DNA of 64,000 nt, taken from positions 28,731 to 92,730 of the forward strand of contig JAJPHS010000032.1 of NCBI GenBank assembly GCA_021325175.1, read 5' to 3'. Positions 25,983-36,200 of this stretch are shown here, piece by piece. A program made the position numbers and the translations under genes. Position 1 is the stretch's first letter. Each line of letters starts with the position of its first letter. Source of the stretch: Terriglobia bacterium. Lineage in GTDB: Bacteria > Acidobacteriota > Terriglobia > Bryobacterales > Bryobacteraceae. The notes below the pieces were generated by a model. That model saw nothing but the letters and a program-made list of their open reading frames with translations. It was not told the DNA's origin and searched no databases.

Positions 25983-26651
25983 ATGCGATTCGGCGTTGTC
26001 GTTTTCCCCGGCAGCAACTGCGATCACGACGCCTGGTACGCGATCACCCGCAATCTTGGCCAACAGGCGGAAATGATCTGGCATGATTCGCCCACGCTGG
26101 GCGATGCCGACGCGGTGATTCTTCCCGGCGGATTCTCCTATGGCGATTATCTGCGCTGCGGAGCCATCGCGAAATTCTCTCCGGTGATGACGGCGGTGCG
26201 CAGGTTCGCCGAGCAAGGCGGATTGGTGCTGGGCATCTGCAACGGCTTTCAAATTCTGGTGGAGAGCGGGCTGCTTCCCGGCGCGCTGCTTCGCAATCGC
26301 GATTTGAAATTCGTCTGCCGCGAAGTGACCGTGCGGGTGGAGACGGCGAATACTCCGTTTACTTTGGCGGCCGCGCCAGGCCAGACGCTGCGCCTGCCAG
26401 TGGCGCACGGCGAGGGCTGCTACTTCGCCGATGAGCGCACGCTCGACCGGCTGGAGCGCGAGGATTGCGTGGTGCTGCGCTACCTGGATAATCCCAATGG
26501 CTCGCTGCGGGACATCGCGGGGATCTGCAATGAACGCCGCAATGTGATGGGACTGATGCCGCATCCGGAGCGCGCCGCGGATGAGCTGATGGGCTCAACC
26601 GACGGGCGCGTGATTTTAGAGAGCATGGTGCACTCCCTCGTGGCTCCATGA
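25983..26651 (+). CDS. purQ: Phosphoribosylformylglycinamidine synthase subunit I (glutaminase)
   Basis: It is the glutaminase of the multi-subunit FGAM synthase in purine biosynthesis; it delivers ammonia to PurL. The 222-residue class I amidotransferase has [14 protein letters not shown] at the N-terminus, [13 protein letters not shown], the nucleophile elbow GICNGFQ with the catalytic Cys, and PHPERA with the catalytic His. I chose ATG 25983; a GTG at 25977 would add two residues. Its TGA overlaps the purL ATG. The third subunit, PurS, expected for this form, is not next to it. Confidence 0.96.
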   Translation: MRFGVVVFPGSNCDHDAWYAITRNLGQQAEMIWHDSPTLGDADAVILPGGFSYGDYLRCGAIAKFSPVMTAVRRFAEQGGLVLGICNGFQILVESGLLPGALLRNRDLKFVCREVTVRVETANTPFTLAAAPGQTLRLPVAHGEGCYFADERTLDRLEREDCVVLRYLDNPNGSLRDIAGICNERRNVMGLMPHPERAADELMGSTDGRVILESMVHSLVAP

Positions 26652-28831
26652 GCGCCCTGACGCCTTTCGAGCTGGACAAAGTCCGGTCGATCCTGAAGCG
26701 CGAACCTACCGAGACGGAGCTGGGCATTTTCACGGTGATGTGGAGCGAGCACTGCTCGTATAAGAGCTCGCGGCTGCATCTGAAGAAGCTGCCGACGCGC
26801 GGGCCGCGCGTTCTGGTGGGGCCGGGCGAGAACGCCGGAATTATCGACATTGGCGATGGATACGCCATCGCGTTCAAGATCGAATCGCACAATCATCCGA
26901 GCTTCATTGAGCCGTTTCAGGGCGCGGCGACGGGCGTGGGCGGAATTTTGCGCGACATTTTCACCATGGGCGCGCGGCCGATCGCGGTGATGGACGCGCT
27001 GCGGTTCGGACCGCTGGAGGTTCCCCGCAATCAGCGAATCCTGGAAGGCGTGGTGAGCGGGATCGCGCACTATGGCAACTGTTTCGGCGTGCCGACGGTC
27101 GGCGGGGAGTGCGTCTTTGAAAACTGCTACAACGGCAATCCGCTGGTGAACGTGTTCGCGCTGGGCGTGTTCAAGCACGACGAAATTTTCTACGGCCGCG
27201 CGGCGGGCGTGGGCAATCCGGTGATATACGTGGGCGCGAAAACCGGGCGCGACGGGATTCACGGCGCCTCGATGGCGTCGGCGGTGTTCACCGCGGAATC
27301 GAAGCAGAAGCGGCCGAATGTGCAGGTCGGCGATCCGTTTCTGGAGAAGCTGCTGCTCGAAGCATGCCTGGAGGCGATGAAGACCGGAGCGATCGTCGGC
27401 ATTCAGGATATGGGCGCGGCGGGGTTGACCTGTTCGACCTGCGAGATGGGCAGCCGCGCGGGAACCGGGGTTGAGATCGACCTGGCGTTGGTGCCGCAGC
27501 GCGAAGCGGGCATGACGCCGTACGAAATCATGCTGTCGGAATCGCAGGAGCGGATGCTGATCGTCGCCGAAAAGGGGCGCGAAGAGGAAGTCTTTCGCGT
27601 GTTCCATAAATGGGGACTCGACGCGGTGACCATCGGACGCGTCACCGGCGACGGGATGCTGCGGGTGAAGAATCACGGCGTGGTGGCGGCGGAGATTCCG
27701 AATCGCGAGCTGGCCGACGAGGCTCCGGTCTACGACCGGCCGCACAATGTTCCGCCGTATCGTCCGGCGGGGATGGATGCGCCGCGGTTTTCCTCGCGGG
27801 ATTTGACGGCGGATCTGCTGAAGCTGCTGGCGTCCGGCGATCTGTGCTCGAAACAGTGGATCTGGCGGCAGTACGATTACATGGTCCGGACCAACACCAT
27901 CGCCGGGCCGGGCGCGGACGCGGCGATCGTGCGGATCAAAGAGACGGGATCGAGCGTGGCGATGTCGCTTGACGGGAACGCGCGATATTGCGCGCTGTCG
28001 CCGCGCGAGGGAACAAAGCTGATCGTGGCGGAGTGCTGCCGCAATCTATCGACGGCCGGCGCGATGCCGGTCGCGGCGACCAATAATTTGAACTTCGGCA
28101 ATCCGGAGCGGCCGGAGATTATGGCGCAGTTGGTGGAATCGATCGAGGGGCTGGCGGAGGCGTGCAAATTTTTTGAGACGCCGATTACCGGCGGCAACGT
28201 GAGCCTGTACAACGAAACGCTGGGCGAGTCGATCTGGCCGACGCCTGTGGTGGGAATTGTCGGGTTGCTGAAGACGGCGCCGCCGGTGACGATTCCGTTC
28301 AAGCGCGAAGGACGGACGGTAATGCTGCTGGGCGGCCTGGGATCCTGCGATGAAACCCGGTTCGGCGGGACCCAGTATGCCAAGGTCGTGCTGGAGAATC
28401 TGTGGGGGTTGCCGCCGGCGCTCGATATGGATTACGAAAAGCGCGTGCAGGCGGCGATTCGCGAAATTGTGAATGCCGGATTGGCCGAATCCGCGCACGA
28501 TGTAAGCGACGGCGGATTGGCGGTGGCGCTGGCGGAGTGCTCGATGCGGGGTATCGGCGCGACGGTGGAGCTGGCGGGCGATCTGCGGCCGGAATTTTTG
28601 TTGTTTCACGAAGGACCGTCGCGCGTGATCCTTTCGACAGCGGTCCCGGCCGAGGTGGAGCGGATTGCGCGGGCTCACGGCGTCGAAGCATTACGGGCCG
28701 GGGTTACAATGAAAGAGATCTTGCGAATCGGCAACGATTCACTGACTCTGATCGATTGCGCGGTCCAGCAGCTTCGCGAGGTTTGGGAGAACGCGCTGGA
28801 GAATCAGCTCGCCGTGAGGGTTGAATCGTGA
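26648..28831 (+). CDS. purL: Phosphoribosylformylglycinamidine synthase subunit II
   Basis: It is the ATP-dependent synthase that turns FGAR into FGAM using ammonia from PurQ. The 727-residue protein is the small PurL form. It has [20 protein letters not shown] near residue 33, the ATP/FGAR site [23 protein letters not shown], and two AIR-synthase-like halves, the second with [20 protein letters not shown] and a GGNVSLYNE motif. Both starts and stops overlap neighbours (ATGA with purQ, GTGA with purF), which suggests equal synthesis of the three enzymes. Confidence 0.97.
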   Translation: MSALTPFELDKVRSILKREPTETELGIFTVMWSEHCSYKSSRLHLKKLPTRGPRVLVGPGENAGIIDIGDGYAIAFKIESHNHPSFIEPFQGAATGVGGILRDIFTMGARPIAVMDALRFGPLEVPRNQRILEGVVSGIAHYGNCFGVPTVGGECVFENCYNGNPLVNVFALGVFKHDEIFYGRAAGVGNPVIYVGAKTGRDGIHGASMASAVFTAESKQKRPNVQVGDPFLEKLLLEACLEAMKTGAIVGIQDMGAAGLTCSTCEMGSRAGTGVEIDLALVPQREAGMTPYEIMLSESQERMLIVAEKGREEEVFRVFHKWGLDAVTIGRVTGDGMLRVKNHGVVAAEIPNRELADEAPVYDRPHNVPPYRPAGMDAPRFSSRDLTADLLKLLASGDLCSKQWIWRQYDYMVRTNTIAGPGADAAIVRIKETGSSVAMSLDGNARYCALSPREGTKLIVAECCRNLSTAGAMPVAATNNLNFGNPERPEIMAQLVESIEGLAEACKFFETPITGGNVSLYNETLGESIWPTPVVGIVGLLKTAPPVTIPFKREGRTVMLLGGLGSCDETRFGGTQYAKVVLENLWGLPPALDMDYEKRVQAAIREIVNAGLAESAHDVSDGGLAVALAECSMRGIGATVELAGDLRPEFLLFHEGPSRVILSTAVPAEVERIARAHGVEALRAGVTMKEILRIGNDSLTLIDCAVQQLREVWENALENQLAVRVES

Positions 28832-30279
28832 AATCGAAGACGCTCCGGTCTCGCCGCGGCGATAGATCCCGCGATAAATTTCACGACGAATGCGGCGTGG
28901 TCGCCATTTACGGGCACCCGGAAGCGGCGAATCTGGCCTATCTCGGCTTATACGCGCTACAGCATCGCGGGCAGGAAAGCGCGGGCATCTGTTCGAGCGA
29001 CGGACGCGCCATTCATTGCCACAAATCGATGGGCCACGTCGCCGATATTTTTACGCCGGAGGTGCTGGGGCGCCTTCCGGGGGATCACGCGATCGGGCAT
29101 ACCCGTTATTCGACCGCCGGCGATACGGTGCTGCTAAACGCGCAGCCATTTTCGGTTTCCTGCAACAAGGGCCGGATTGCCGTGGCGCATAACGGCAACA
29201 TCACCAACGCCGCCGAACTGCGGCGCGAGCTGGAGCGCGAAGGCTCGATTTTCCAGGCGTCGAGCGACACCGAGGTGATCCTGCACCTGGTGGCGCGATC
29301 GCGGGAACGCACGCTTTCCGGCGCCCTGCGCGAGGCGCTGATGCAGCTCGAAGGCGCGTTTTCGCTGGTGTTTCTGGCCGAGGACCGGATTCTAGTGGCG
29401 CGCGATCCGCATGGGTTTCGCCCGCTCGCGTTCGGACAAATGGAGTTGCCGGACGGGCGCAGGGCCTACGTGTTCGCGTCGGAAACGTGCGCTTTCGACC
29501 TGATCACGGCGGTTTATCTGGGCGACGTCGAGCCGGGCGAGATGGTGATCGCCGGTCCGGAAGGAATCACCCGGGAGCGCTACGCGCCGGTGCGGCCGCG
29601 GGCGCAGTGCGTGTTCGAGCACGTTTATTTTTCGCGTCCCGATTCGGTGGTGTTCGGGCGCCCGGTGGAGCAGTCGCGCGAGAATCTGGGACGGCTGCTG
29701 GCGCGCGAGGCGCCGGTGGAGGCCGACGTGGTCGTGCCGGTGCCGGATTCGGGCGTGGCGGCGGCGATCGGCTATGCGGCGGAATCGAAAATTCCCTTTC
29801 GCCAGGCGCTGATCCGCAATCACTATGTGGGGCGAACATTCATCGAGCCCTCGCAGGCGATCCGCGATTTCGGCGTGAAGCTGAAGCTGAATCCGGTGCG
29901 GCATCTGCTGGAAGGAAAGCGCGTGATTCTGGTGGACGATTCGATCGTACGCGGCACCACGAGCCGCAAGATCGTTCGAATGGTGCGCGGCGCCGGCGCG
30001 CGCGAGGTGCATCTGAGAATCTCCTGCCCGCCGACGATTTCGCCCTGTTTCTACGGAGTGGATACGCCGTGCGTGGCGGAGCTGATTGCCGCCAGCAATG
30101 GCGTCGAACAGATCCGGCGATTTGTCGAGGCGGATTCGCTGGCGTATTTATCGCTCGGGGCGCTGCGCGAGGCCGTGGCCGATCGCGGCGATTATTGCTA
30201 CGCCTGCTACACCGGCAACTACCCGACCGAGCTGGTCAACATTGAAGAGTTGATGGCGTCCAAGGATCGGCGCGGATAA
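28828..30279 (+). CDS. purF: Amidophosphoribosyltransferase
   Basis: It catalyses the first committed step of purine synthesis, PRPP plus glutamine to phosphoribosylamine. The 483-residue protein has a 21-residue propeptide ending just before Cys22 ([10 protein letters not shown]), the N-terminal nucleophile exposed by cleavage. Other features are [25 protein letters not shown] and the PRPP loop [14 protein letters not shown]. Cysteines at [13 protein letters not shown] and [11 protein letters not shown] match the [4Fe-4S] ligands of the Bacillus type. The GTG start overlaps the purL stop. Confidence 0.97.
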   Translation: MKSKTLRSRRGDRSRDKFHDECGVVAIYGHPEAANLAYLGLYALQHRGQESAGICSSDGRAIHCHKSMGHVADIFTPEVLGRLPGDHAIGHTRYSTAGDTVLLNAQPFSVSCNKGRIAVAHNGNITNAAELRRELEREGSIFQASSDTEVILHLVARSRERTLSGALREALMQLEGAFSLVFLAEDRILVARDPHGFRPLAFGQMELPDGRRAYVFASETCAFDLITAVYLGDVEPGEMVIAGPEGITRERYAPVRPRAQCVFEHVYFSRPDSVVFGRPVEQSRENLGRLLAREAPVEADVVVPVPDSGVAAAIGYAAESKIPFRQALIRNHYVGRTFIEPSQAIRDFGVKLKLNPVRHLLEGKRVILVDDSIVRGTTSRKIVRMVRGAGAREVHLRISCPPTISPCFYGVDTPCVAELIAASNGVEQIRRFVEADSLAYLSLGALREAVADRGDYCYACYTGNYPTELVNIEELMASKDRRG

Positions 30280-30329
30280 ACCGGGCCGCTGGCCGAAGCA
30301 GCTTCGCGCCATGTCACGTTTCTATCCTT

Positions 30330-30335
30330 TATAAT
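30330..30335 (+). promoter_or_regulatory. Consensus -10 element TATAAT six bases before a TTG start
   Basis: A perfect TATAAT is followed by 6 bases and the TTG at 30342. With the usual 6-7 base distance to the transcription start, the RNA would begin at the start codon. This is the clearest single case of the probable leaderless arrangement in the window. Confidence 0.6.
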
Positions 30336-30341
30336 GCCCTT

Positions 30342-31016
30342 TTGACCACAGCCTCCACCGTCGTTCCGATTCCCTACCGCGAGAACCGGTTTCTTCAGTT
30401 TCTCTCCGGAGCGATGCTGCTTTCGTTTTTGCTGGCGGCCTACCGGCCGGATACGGTGTTCGACTGGGCACTGGAGAACGGGCTGGTATTTTGCTTCATT
30501 CCCGTCCTGATCGCTACCTATCGGCGGTTCACTTTTTCCGGTCTGTCTTACCTGCTGTTTTTCATTTATCTCTCGATTCACGAACTCGGCGCGCACTATA
30601 AATATTCCGACGTGCCGGTCGGGGAGTGGCTGAAGCCGATCCTGCACACGCAGCGCAATCATTACGATCGCATCGCGCACTTTTCCTTCGGGCTGCTGCT
30701 GGCGTATCCAATGCGCGAGATCGCCATGCGGGCGCTGCGCGTCACCGGCCGCTGGCTGTACTACCTGCCGGTGGAATGCACTCTGGCGCTGAGCGCGATT
30801 TATGAGATTCTCGAAGCGCTGATGGCCAATATTCTGACGCCGCAGCGCGGGGAAGAATTCGTCGGCATGCAGGGCGATATGTGGGATTCGCAGGAAGACA
30901 TGTTCATGGCCGCGCTCGGCTCGCTCGTGGCCGTGCTCATCATCGCCTGGGCCGTGAAGCGCAAGCGCCTGCGCGAGGCGGAAAAGATGGAAGTGTACGC
31001 GGTCGCGTCCAAGTAA
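30342..31016 (+). CDS. DUF2238 (YjdF) family membrane protein
   Basis: It is a small inner-membrane protein; the molecular role of the family is unknown. The 224-residue protein has about six hydrophobic segments. The family motifs are IHELGAHYKYSDVPVG, the HYDRIAHFSFGLLLAYP segment with conserved His/Asp, and GDMWDSQEDMFMAALGSL near the end. The start is TTG 30342, set by the TATAAT just upstream; the ATG at 30334 is out of frame. It lies between purF and an aminotransferase and has its own promoter. Confidence 0.85.
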   Translation: MTTASTVVPIPYRENRFLQFLSGAMLLSFLLAAYRPDTVFDWALENGLVFCFIPVLIATYRRFTFSGLSYLLFFIYLSIHELGAHYKYSDVPVGEWLKPILHTQRNHYDRIAHFSFGLLLAYPMREIAMRALRVTGRWLYYLPVECTLALSAIYEILEALMANILTPQRGEEFVGMQGDMWDSQEDMFMAALGSLVAVLIIAWAVKRKRLREAEKMEVYAVASK

Positions 31017-31019
31017 AAT
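31014..31019 (+). promoter_or_regulatory. -10-like hexamer of the aminotransferase gene
   Basis: TAAAAT ends 8 bases before the ATG at 31028 and overlaps the end of the preceding gene. No ribosome-binding site is visible. Confidence 0.45.
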
Positions 31020-31027
31020 AGAAGCTC

Positions 31028-32224
31028 ATGCCCGCACAAATTTCTTCTTCCGCGCTCGCCGTCCCGTCTTCCCGCATTCGTCAGATTGCCGAGCTGGCCA
31101 TGTCGATGGAAGGCGTTTCCAAGCTGTACTTCGGCGAGTCCAATGTTCCGACTCCCGATTTCATCAAGCGCGCCGCGCAGAAGGCGATGGCCGACGGGTA
31201 CACGTTCTATACCGAGAATGCGGGTCTGCCGTCGCTGCGCCGCGCGCTGGCTCGATATTATTCCGAGTTGCACGGCGTGGAGCTGGACCCCTCATCCGAG
31301 ATCGCGGTGACGGCGTCGGGCGTGCAGGCCCTGAACGTGGCGATTCGCGCGGTGCTCGATCCGGGCGATGAGGGAATCGTCGTGACGCCGGGTTGGCCCA
31401 ACGGGTCGGCCATCATTCAGATGTGCAATGCGGCGGTGCGCGAGGTTCCGTGCGTGCTCGACGGGCGGTGCTATGCGATCGACTTCGATGCGCTGGAGCG
31501 CGCGGTGAGCCCGCGCTCCCGGCTGCTGATTTACACCTCGCCTTCGAATCCGCTGGGGACCACGGCCACCGCGGAGGAACAGGAGAAGCTGCTCGAGTTC
31601 GCGCGGCGGCATGAGTTGTGGCTGCTGGCGGATGAGGTCTACGAGCGGATTTATTATCCGGGGCTGGCCGAGCCCGCGGAAAAAGGAAAGCCTTCGGGCG
31701 CGGCGCCATCCATCCTGCGAAAGTGCACGCGCGACGATGCGGTGATCGTCATCCAATCGTTTTCAAAGGCATATTGCATGACCGGATGGCGGCTCGGTTG
31801 GCTGGTGGGGCGCAAGGATCTGGTGAGCAAAGCGTCGCAACTGACCGAATACGTCGTCTCGAACGCGCCCAGCTTTTCGCAGCGCGCGGCGGAATCGGCG
31901 CTGCTGTGGGGCGAGGATACGATCCGCCAGATGGTCTGCAAGCTGCGGGAGAATCGCGATTTTTGCCTGGCTGCGCTGAGCAAATTTCCCGGCGTGACGA
32001 TTCCGAATCCCGACGGCGCGTTCTATCTCTTCCTGAAAGTCGAGGGCGTCAGCGATTCGTTCGAATTCTGCAAGAGGCTGTTGATGGAAACGCGCGTGGG
32101 TCTGGCGCCGGGGGTCGCGTTCGGAGCGGGCGGCGAAGGAAACGTGCGGGTTTGCTACGCATCGGACCGGCCGATTCTCGAAGAGGCGATGGCGCGACTG
32201 AAGCCGTTTTTTGAATCGCGATAG
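31028..32224 (+). CDS. PLP-dependent aminotransferase, class I/II
   Basis: It transfers an amino group between an amino acid and a 2-oxo acid with pyridoxal phosphate. The 398-residue protein has a fold-type I layout: YTENAGLPSLRRALARYY near the start, TASGVQALNVAIRAVLDPGDE, TSPSNPLGTTATAEE (NP motif), LLADEVYERIYYPG and the PLP lysine in SFSKAYCMTGWRLGW. The C-terminal Arg for the substrate carboxylate is in NVRVCYASD. It resembles aspartate/aromatic aminotransferases of the AspC type. The substrate is not decided. Confidence 0.92.
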   Translation: MPAQISSSALAVPSSRIRQIAELAMSMEGVSKLYFGESNVPTPDFIKRAAQKAMADGYTFYTENAGLPSLRRALARYYSELHGVELDPSSEIAVTASGVQALNVAIRAVLDPGDEGIVVTPGWPNGSAIIQMCNAAVREVPCVLDGRCYAIDFDALERAVSPRSRLLIYTSPSNPLGTTATAEEQEKLLEFARRHELWLLADEVYERIYYPGLAEPAEKGKPSGAAPSILRKCTRDDAVIVIQSFSKAYCMTGWRLGWLVGRKDLVSKASQLTEYVVSNAPSFSQRAAESALLWGEDTIRQMVCKLRENRDFCLAALSKFPGVTIPNPDGAFYLFLKVEGVSDSFEFCKRLLMETRVGLAPGVAFGAGGEGNVRVCYASDRPILEEAMARLKPFFESR

Positions 32225-32237
32225 CGAGGGCGATTCT

Positions 32238-32558
32238 TTATTCAGAGAGCCATTGGCGAGCATCTTCGGCGGTATCGAAGATGCGGAACACGTCGCGAAC
32301 TTCGCCGGCGATTTCCGGGAAATGCGTGCTGAAGCGGACCGAGCCGGGCTCGCACACCACCGCGACCCGTAATCGCCAGCTTCGGAATTTTTGCAGGATC
32401 TCGCCGGCCTCGCCGGAGCTGAGATCGAAGAACCCCGGCGTAAGATTCTTTGGATAAACCAGCGCGCGGCGGACTTGGGCCGCGAGGCACGCTTCAAGAA
32501 CCGGCGTAGCGCCGGCGGGCTTCATCATCCGCGTCGAATCAAGCTCCACAAAGTTCAT
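32238..32558 (-). CDS. DUF4180-like protein
   Basis: It is a small protein of 106 residues with no assigned function. The stretch FFDLSSGEAGEILQKFRSWRLRVAVV is close to what I recall of the DUF4180 domain, a STAS-like fold proposed to act in signalling. FDTAEDARQWL at the end also fits. Its ATG overlaps the plsC stop (ATGA), so it is translated with the acyltransferase. No membrane segment is seen. Confidence 0.7.
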   Translation of the reverse strand: MNFVELDSTRMMKPAGATPVLEACLAAQVRRALVYPKNLTPGFFDLSSGEAGEILQKFRSWRLRVAVVCEPGSVRFSTHFPEIAGEVRDVFRIFDTAEDARQWLSE

Positions 32559-33274
32559 TGATTCGCTCCCAACATGAGCACAATTCGCTCGCGAACGGTA
32601 GCGGTCAACGCGGCGCGATCGCGCAGCGACATTCCCGCGGTCGGGATGGGCGCGCTGATTCGCACCGTTACCGGACCGGAGTGAAACGTCGCCGATCCCA
32701 TTGCGAGAATATTCCGGGTCCCCACCAGCGCGATAGGAACGATGGGAACGCCGGCCTTGATCGCGATGTAGGCCGCGCCTTCCTTGAATTCCTGAAGCAC
32801 GCCGGTGATAGACCGGCCTCCTTCCGGGAAAATCAAAATGGAGATGCCGCGGTCGCGAATTGTTTCCGCGGCGCGATGCAGCGTCCTTACCGAGGCGCGC
32901 GCGTCGTCCAGCGGCACCGGAATATGGCCGGCCTGCATCAGATGCGTGCCGAGGAACGGGATCTGAAACAGACCCTTTTTCGCCATAAAACGGAATTGCA
33001 CCGGAATGTTGCTGAGCACGACCGGCGTATCCATGTAGCTGAGGTGATTGGCGACGAAGACGTAGGCGCCGTTCGGGTCGATTTTTTCGAGTCCTTCGAC
33101 CGTGACGCGAACGCGGGCGATGCGCACCAGCGATTTGGCCCAGAGGCGCGCGGTGGCGATCATCCCGCGCCCGGATTTGTCGAAGAAGGATAGGACGACG
33201 CTGATCGATCCGAAAAAAATTGTAGAAAGGATGATCAGCGGATCGACCCAGATCAGGGTCCAGAAAAGGGCCAT
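32555..33274 (-). CDS. plsC: 1-acyl-sn-glycerol-3-phosphate acyltransferase
   Basis: It acylates lysophosphatidic acid at the sn-2 position in membrane-lipid synthesis. The 239-residue protein has one or two N-terminal membrane segments (LIWVDPLIILSTIFFGSISVVLSFF). The catalytic motif HX4D appears as NHLSYMD near residue 77, followed by MAKKGLFQIPFLGTHL, the substrate motif FPEGGRS near 150, and VPIVPIALVGTR. All four acyltransferase blocks are present. The ATG at 33274 is preceded by TAAAAT six bases upstream. Confidence 0.93.
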   Translation of the reverse strand: MALFWTLIWVDPLIILSTIFFGSISVVLSFFDKSGRGMIATARLWAKSLVRIARVRVTVEGLEKIDPNGAYVFVANHLSYMDTPVVLSNIPVQFRFMAKKGLFQIPFLGTHLMQAGHIPVPLDDARASVRTLHRAAETIRDRGISILIFPEGGRSITGVLQEFKEGAAYIAIKAGVPIVPIALVGTRNILAMGSATFHSGPVTVRISAPIPTAGMSLRDRAALTATVRERIVLMLGANQ

Positions 33275-33280
33275 CGGTTT

Positions 33281-33286
33281 ATTTTA
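33281..33286 (-). promoter_or_regulatory. -10-like hexamer of plsC
   Basis: TAAAAT on the minus strand is followed by six bases and then the plsC ATG, with no Shine-Dalgarno sequence. It lies in the 22-base gap after the protease gene's stop. Confidence 0.5.
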
Positions 33287-33296
33287 GCCGTGCCGT

Positions 33297-36200
33297 TTAC
33301 TGGCTCCCGGCAGGCAGAACGTTCAGCGTCGCGGGCTCGGCTTGAGGCGTCCAGCTCAGAACGGCCGACGGTCCGGCGGGAACGGGCGGGCCGCTGCCTC
33401 CAACCCAAACCGCCATGGCCGTGGTTCCGATGGATAGCGGTTGGGCTCCCTCAGGAGCGGTGAGCGGGACAACGAAATTGATCTGCGTCACTCCGACCAG
33501 GCCGGGCACGACGCCGATGAAGGTGATCGGCGCGAGAACGCCGCCGACAGAGACGACGTATTTAAGAATCGGCTGCGGCAAAAATTTCGCCGGCGAGCCC
33601 GCGGCGGGCGAGGCGCCAGTGGCGAGAAAAGGAGTGACGTCGCCTTCGCCGGTGACGAAGGCGGTGATGGTCTGGCCTTGCCTGGCCGAGGCGTTGGGGA
33701 TCAGCGAGCCGCCGCTGGTGGTGAAAAACGCGGGCGCGGCCGCTTGCACGGAAAAGAGATAAGACGCGATCAGCCCGTTATTGTTGATTCCGAGCACGGC
33801 GGCGCCGAGTCCGGTCTCATAGGGGATTTGGATGGCGAGCGTGTCCGGCGCGATCGAATACAGCGGCGCGGTGATTCCGTTGACCGTCGCCGATACCCCG
33901 CCGAGCGATAACGCCAGAGGCAGTTTCCCCGTCTGCTGGCGGGAGGCCGCCAGGTTCGAACCCCGCACAATGGCCATCGCCCCGGGAGCGAGCGCCGGCC
34001 CGCCGGATGCGGCGTTTGAAACGCTATCGATCGTGATCGCGCCGGACGAGCCCACGACGAAGGCGACTCTCAGGGCGGCGACTTCGGGCAACGCACCCGG
34101 CGAATGTATGAGGACGGTCGCGTCATAGACGCCGTTGGAAAGTCCGGAGGCGGATGCGGTGAGATTCAGTTGCGCGGGTCCGGCGCCGGAGAGCGCAGAA
34201 ATTTTCAGCCAGCTCGCCGCGCGCGATGGGACGATGGCCGCGGTCCAGTTGGCGGGTGCGCCGCCGAAATCAATATTGGCCGTCGCAGTTCCGGCTTCCG
34301 AAGAGTTCGCGGCGAGCATCTCGACCACGCCGGGGGACACCGTCATCGCCGGCGGATTCAACGCCGGCGCGGCGAGCGAAGACACCGCTTTCACCGTCAC
34401 CGTGGTTCCGATCTCGCTTTCCGCGGTGACTTGATAATTGACGCCGCCGGCTGGCGTCGTCTCGCTCCAGCAGATGTTGCCCCGCAGCGTGGAATAAGGC
34501 GCAATACGCGTCGTGCCGAAGACGGCTTGTATCGAATTGCTCATGTTCACTCCACCCGCGCTGAGACCGGTGAGCAGGAAAAGAAAACCGCTGGTTTCCT
34601 GAAGCGTCAAATCCTGCGACCAGGCGCACAGTGGCCCGCCTTGCGGATTCCGCGTCACGGCGGAGGTGGTGGTGAGCGTAAGCGACGGCACGAACGGCGG
34701 ACCGGCTGGACCGAGAAACGGCACGGTGAGATCGCGCGTCCAGGTTGAGCCGTCGGCATCGACGCCGGTGAAATGATAGACGCGATTGAGCGGCGGCGTA
34801 ATTCCGGAAGCGACGAGCGAGGCGGACACTTTGCCATTCGCGGGAATGTTGGTGGAGGACCAATAGCCGAGATTCTGCGGCACGCCATTGATGGTGAATC
34901 CGGTAAGCCTGGTGGCGACGCCGGCCTTCTCCGTGAGCGCAACGGTGTACGCCCACTCGTTCACGCTCTGGCTCACCGGGTTCGGCGAAACCGAGGGAAC
35001 CACGAGCGAGCCGGAGGCCGGCAGATTCAGCACCGCGCTGGCAGTGCCCGAAGAAGCGTTGTAGATCGCGTCGCCGCTATACAGCGCGGTGATCGTGCCC
35101 GTGGATGCGGCAACCAGCATTCCGGCCGCGCTGATGGACGCCGTTCCGGAGGCAAGCGGCGCGGAGCCGAGTGAGATGTCGCCGGCGATGAACGTGACCG
35201 ATCCGCTCGGTGGAATCGCGCCGCCGGTAACGGTCGCGGTGAGTTGAAGCGTGTCGCTCAAATCGAAATTCGAGGGACTCACCTTCAGTGTGGTGCTGCT
35301 GCCGGTTCCGGTACTCCATTCCGCCGCCAGACGCGCGACATCGATAGAGCCGAGGCCGGAAGCCAGATCGTAGCCCGGCGCCGCGACATATCCCGCCTGC
35401 CCATCGACGCAAGCGGGACTTCCCTGCTCGCACGGGATTTGATTATTTCCGGCGGTGACGTCGTGAAAAACATCGGTGGTCGCTTGCGCCAGCCGATACA
35501 GCAGCGGATTGATGTTGCCCAACCCGGGCTGCGGCAGATTCCCTTTGGCAACGAGCGAGTGATTGAGCAGCGCGACCACGCCCGCAAAAACAGGAGTCGG
35601 CGCGGATGTTCCACCCACCGCAAGGTTCGCGCCGCCGGTGGTGATCAGGTAAGGATCGTGATCGGGCGAACCGGCGAAAACCACGTCGGGAACGTCGCGC
35701 GCTCCGTCGTTGGGAACGCCCGCGCCATTCTGCCACACCGGTTTCGCAAAAAATGCGCTGGCCGCGCCGCCGGTAGCCGCGATTTCATGCCGCAGTTGCG
35801 ATCCATTCCACGCCACTTCGGGAATATAGCCGAGAGCCGAGCCCCCATTGGCGTCGTTCACCGCCGACCAGTAAGTGCCGACGCCTTCGGTCAACTGTGT
35901 GGCGCCGACGCCGGTGATTTCGGGGATGCTTGCCGGAAAGGTCGCGGTCAATCCCTTCGAGGCTTGCGGCGAGGGCGCGTCGATATCGCAGGCGGTTGCG
36001 CCCTGATCGCCCGATGATGCGACCCACGTGATGCCCTGCGCGTTGGCCTGCTGCGCGATGGTGCGCAGCGCGGGCGTGTTGGCCAGCTCGCATCCGCCGT
36101 AGCTCATCGTGATCACCGGCGCGACGTTCTGGTCGACGGCGAATTGCGCGGAGTATCCGATATCGAAGGAATAAACGTAGACCAGCGTCGCCGCGGGAGC

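Noticed and set aside
26480..27745. A 421-codon minus-strand frame opposite purQ-purL
   Set aside because: Shadow of purL; no domain motif.
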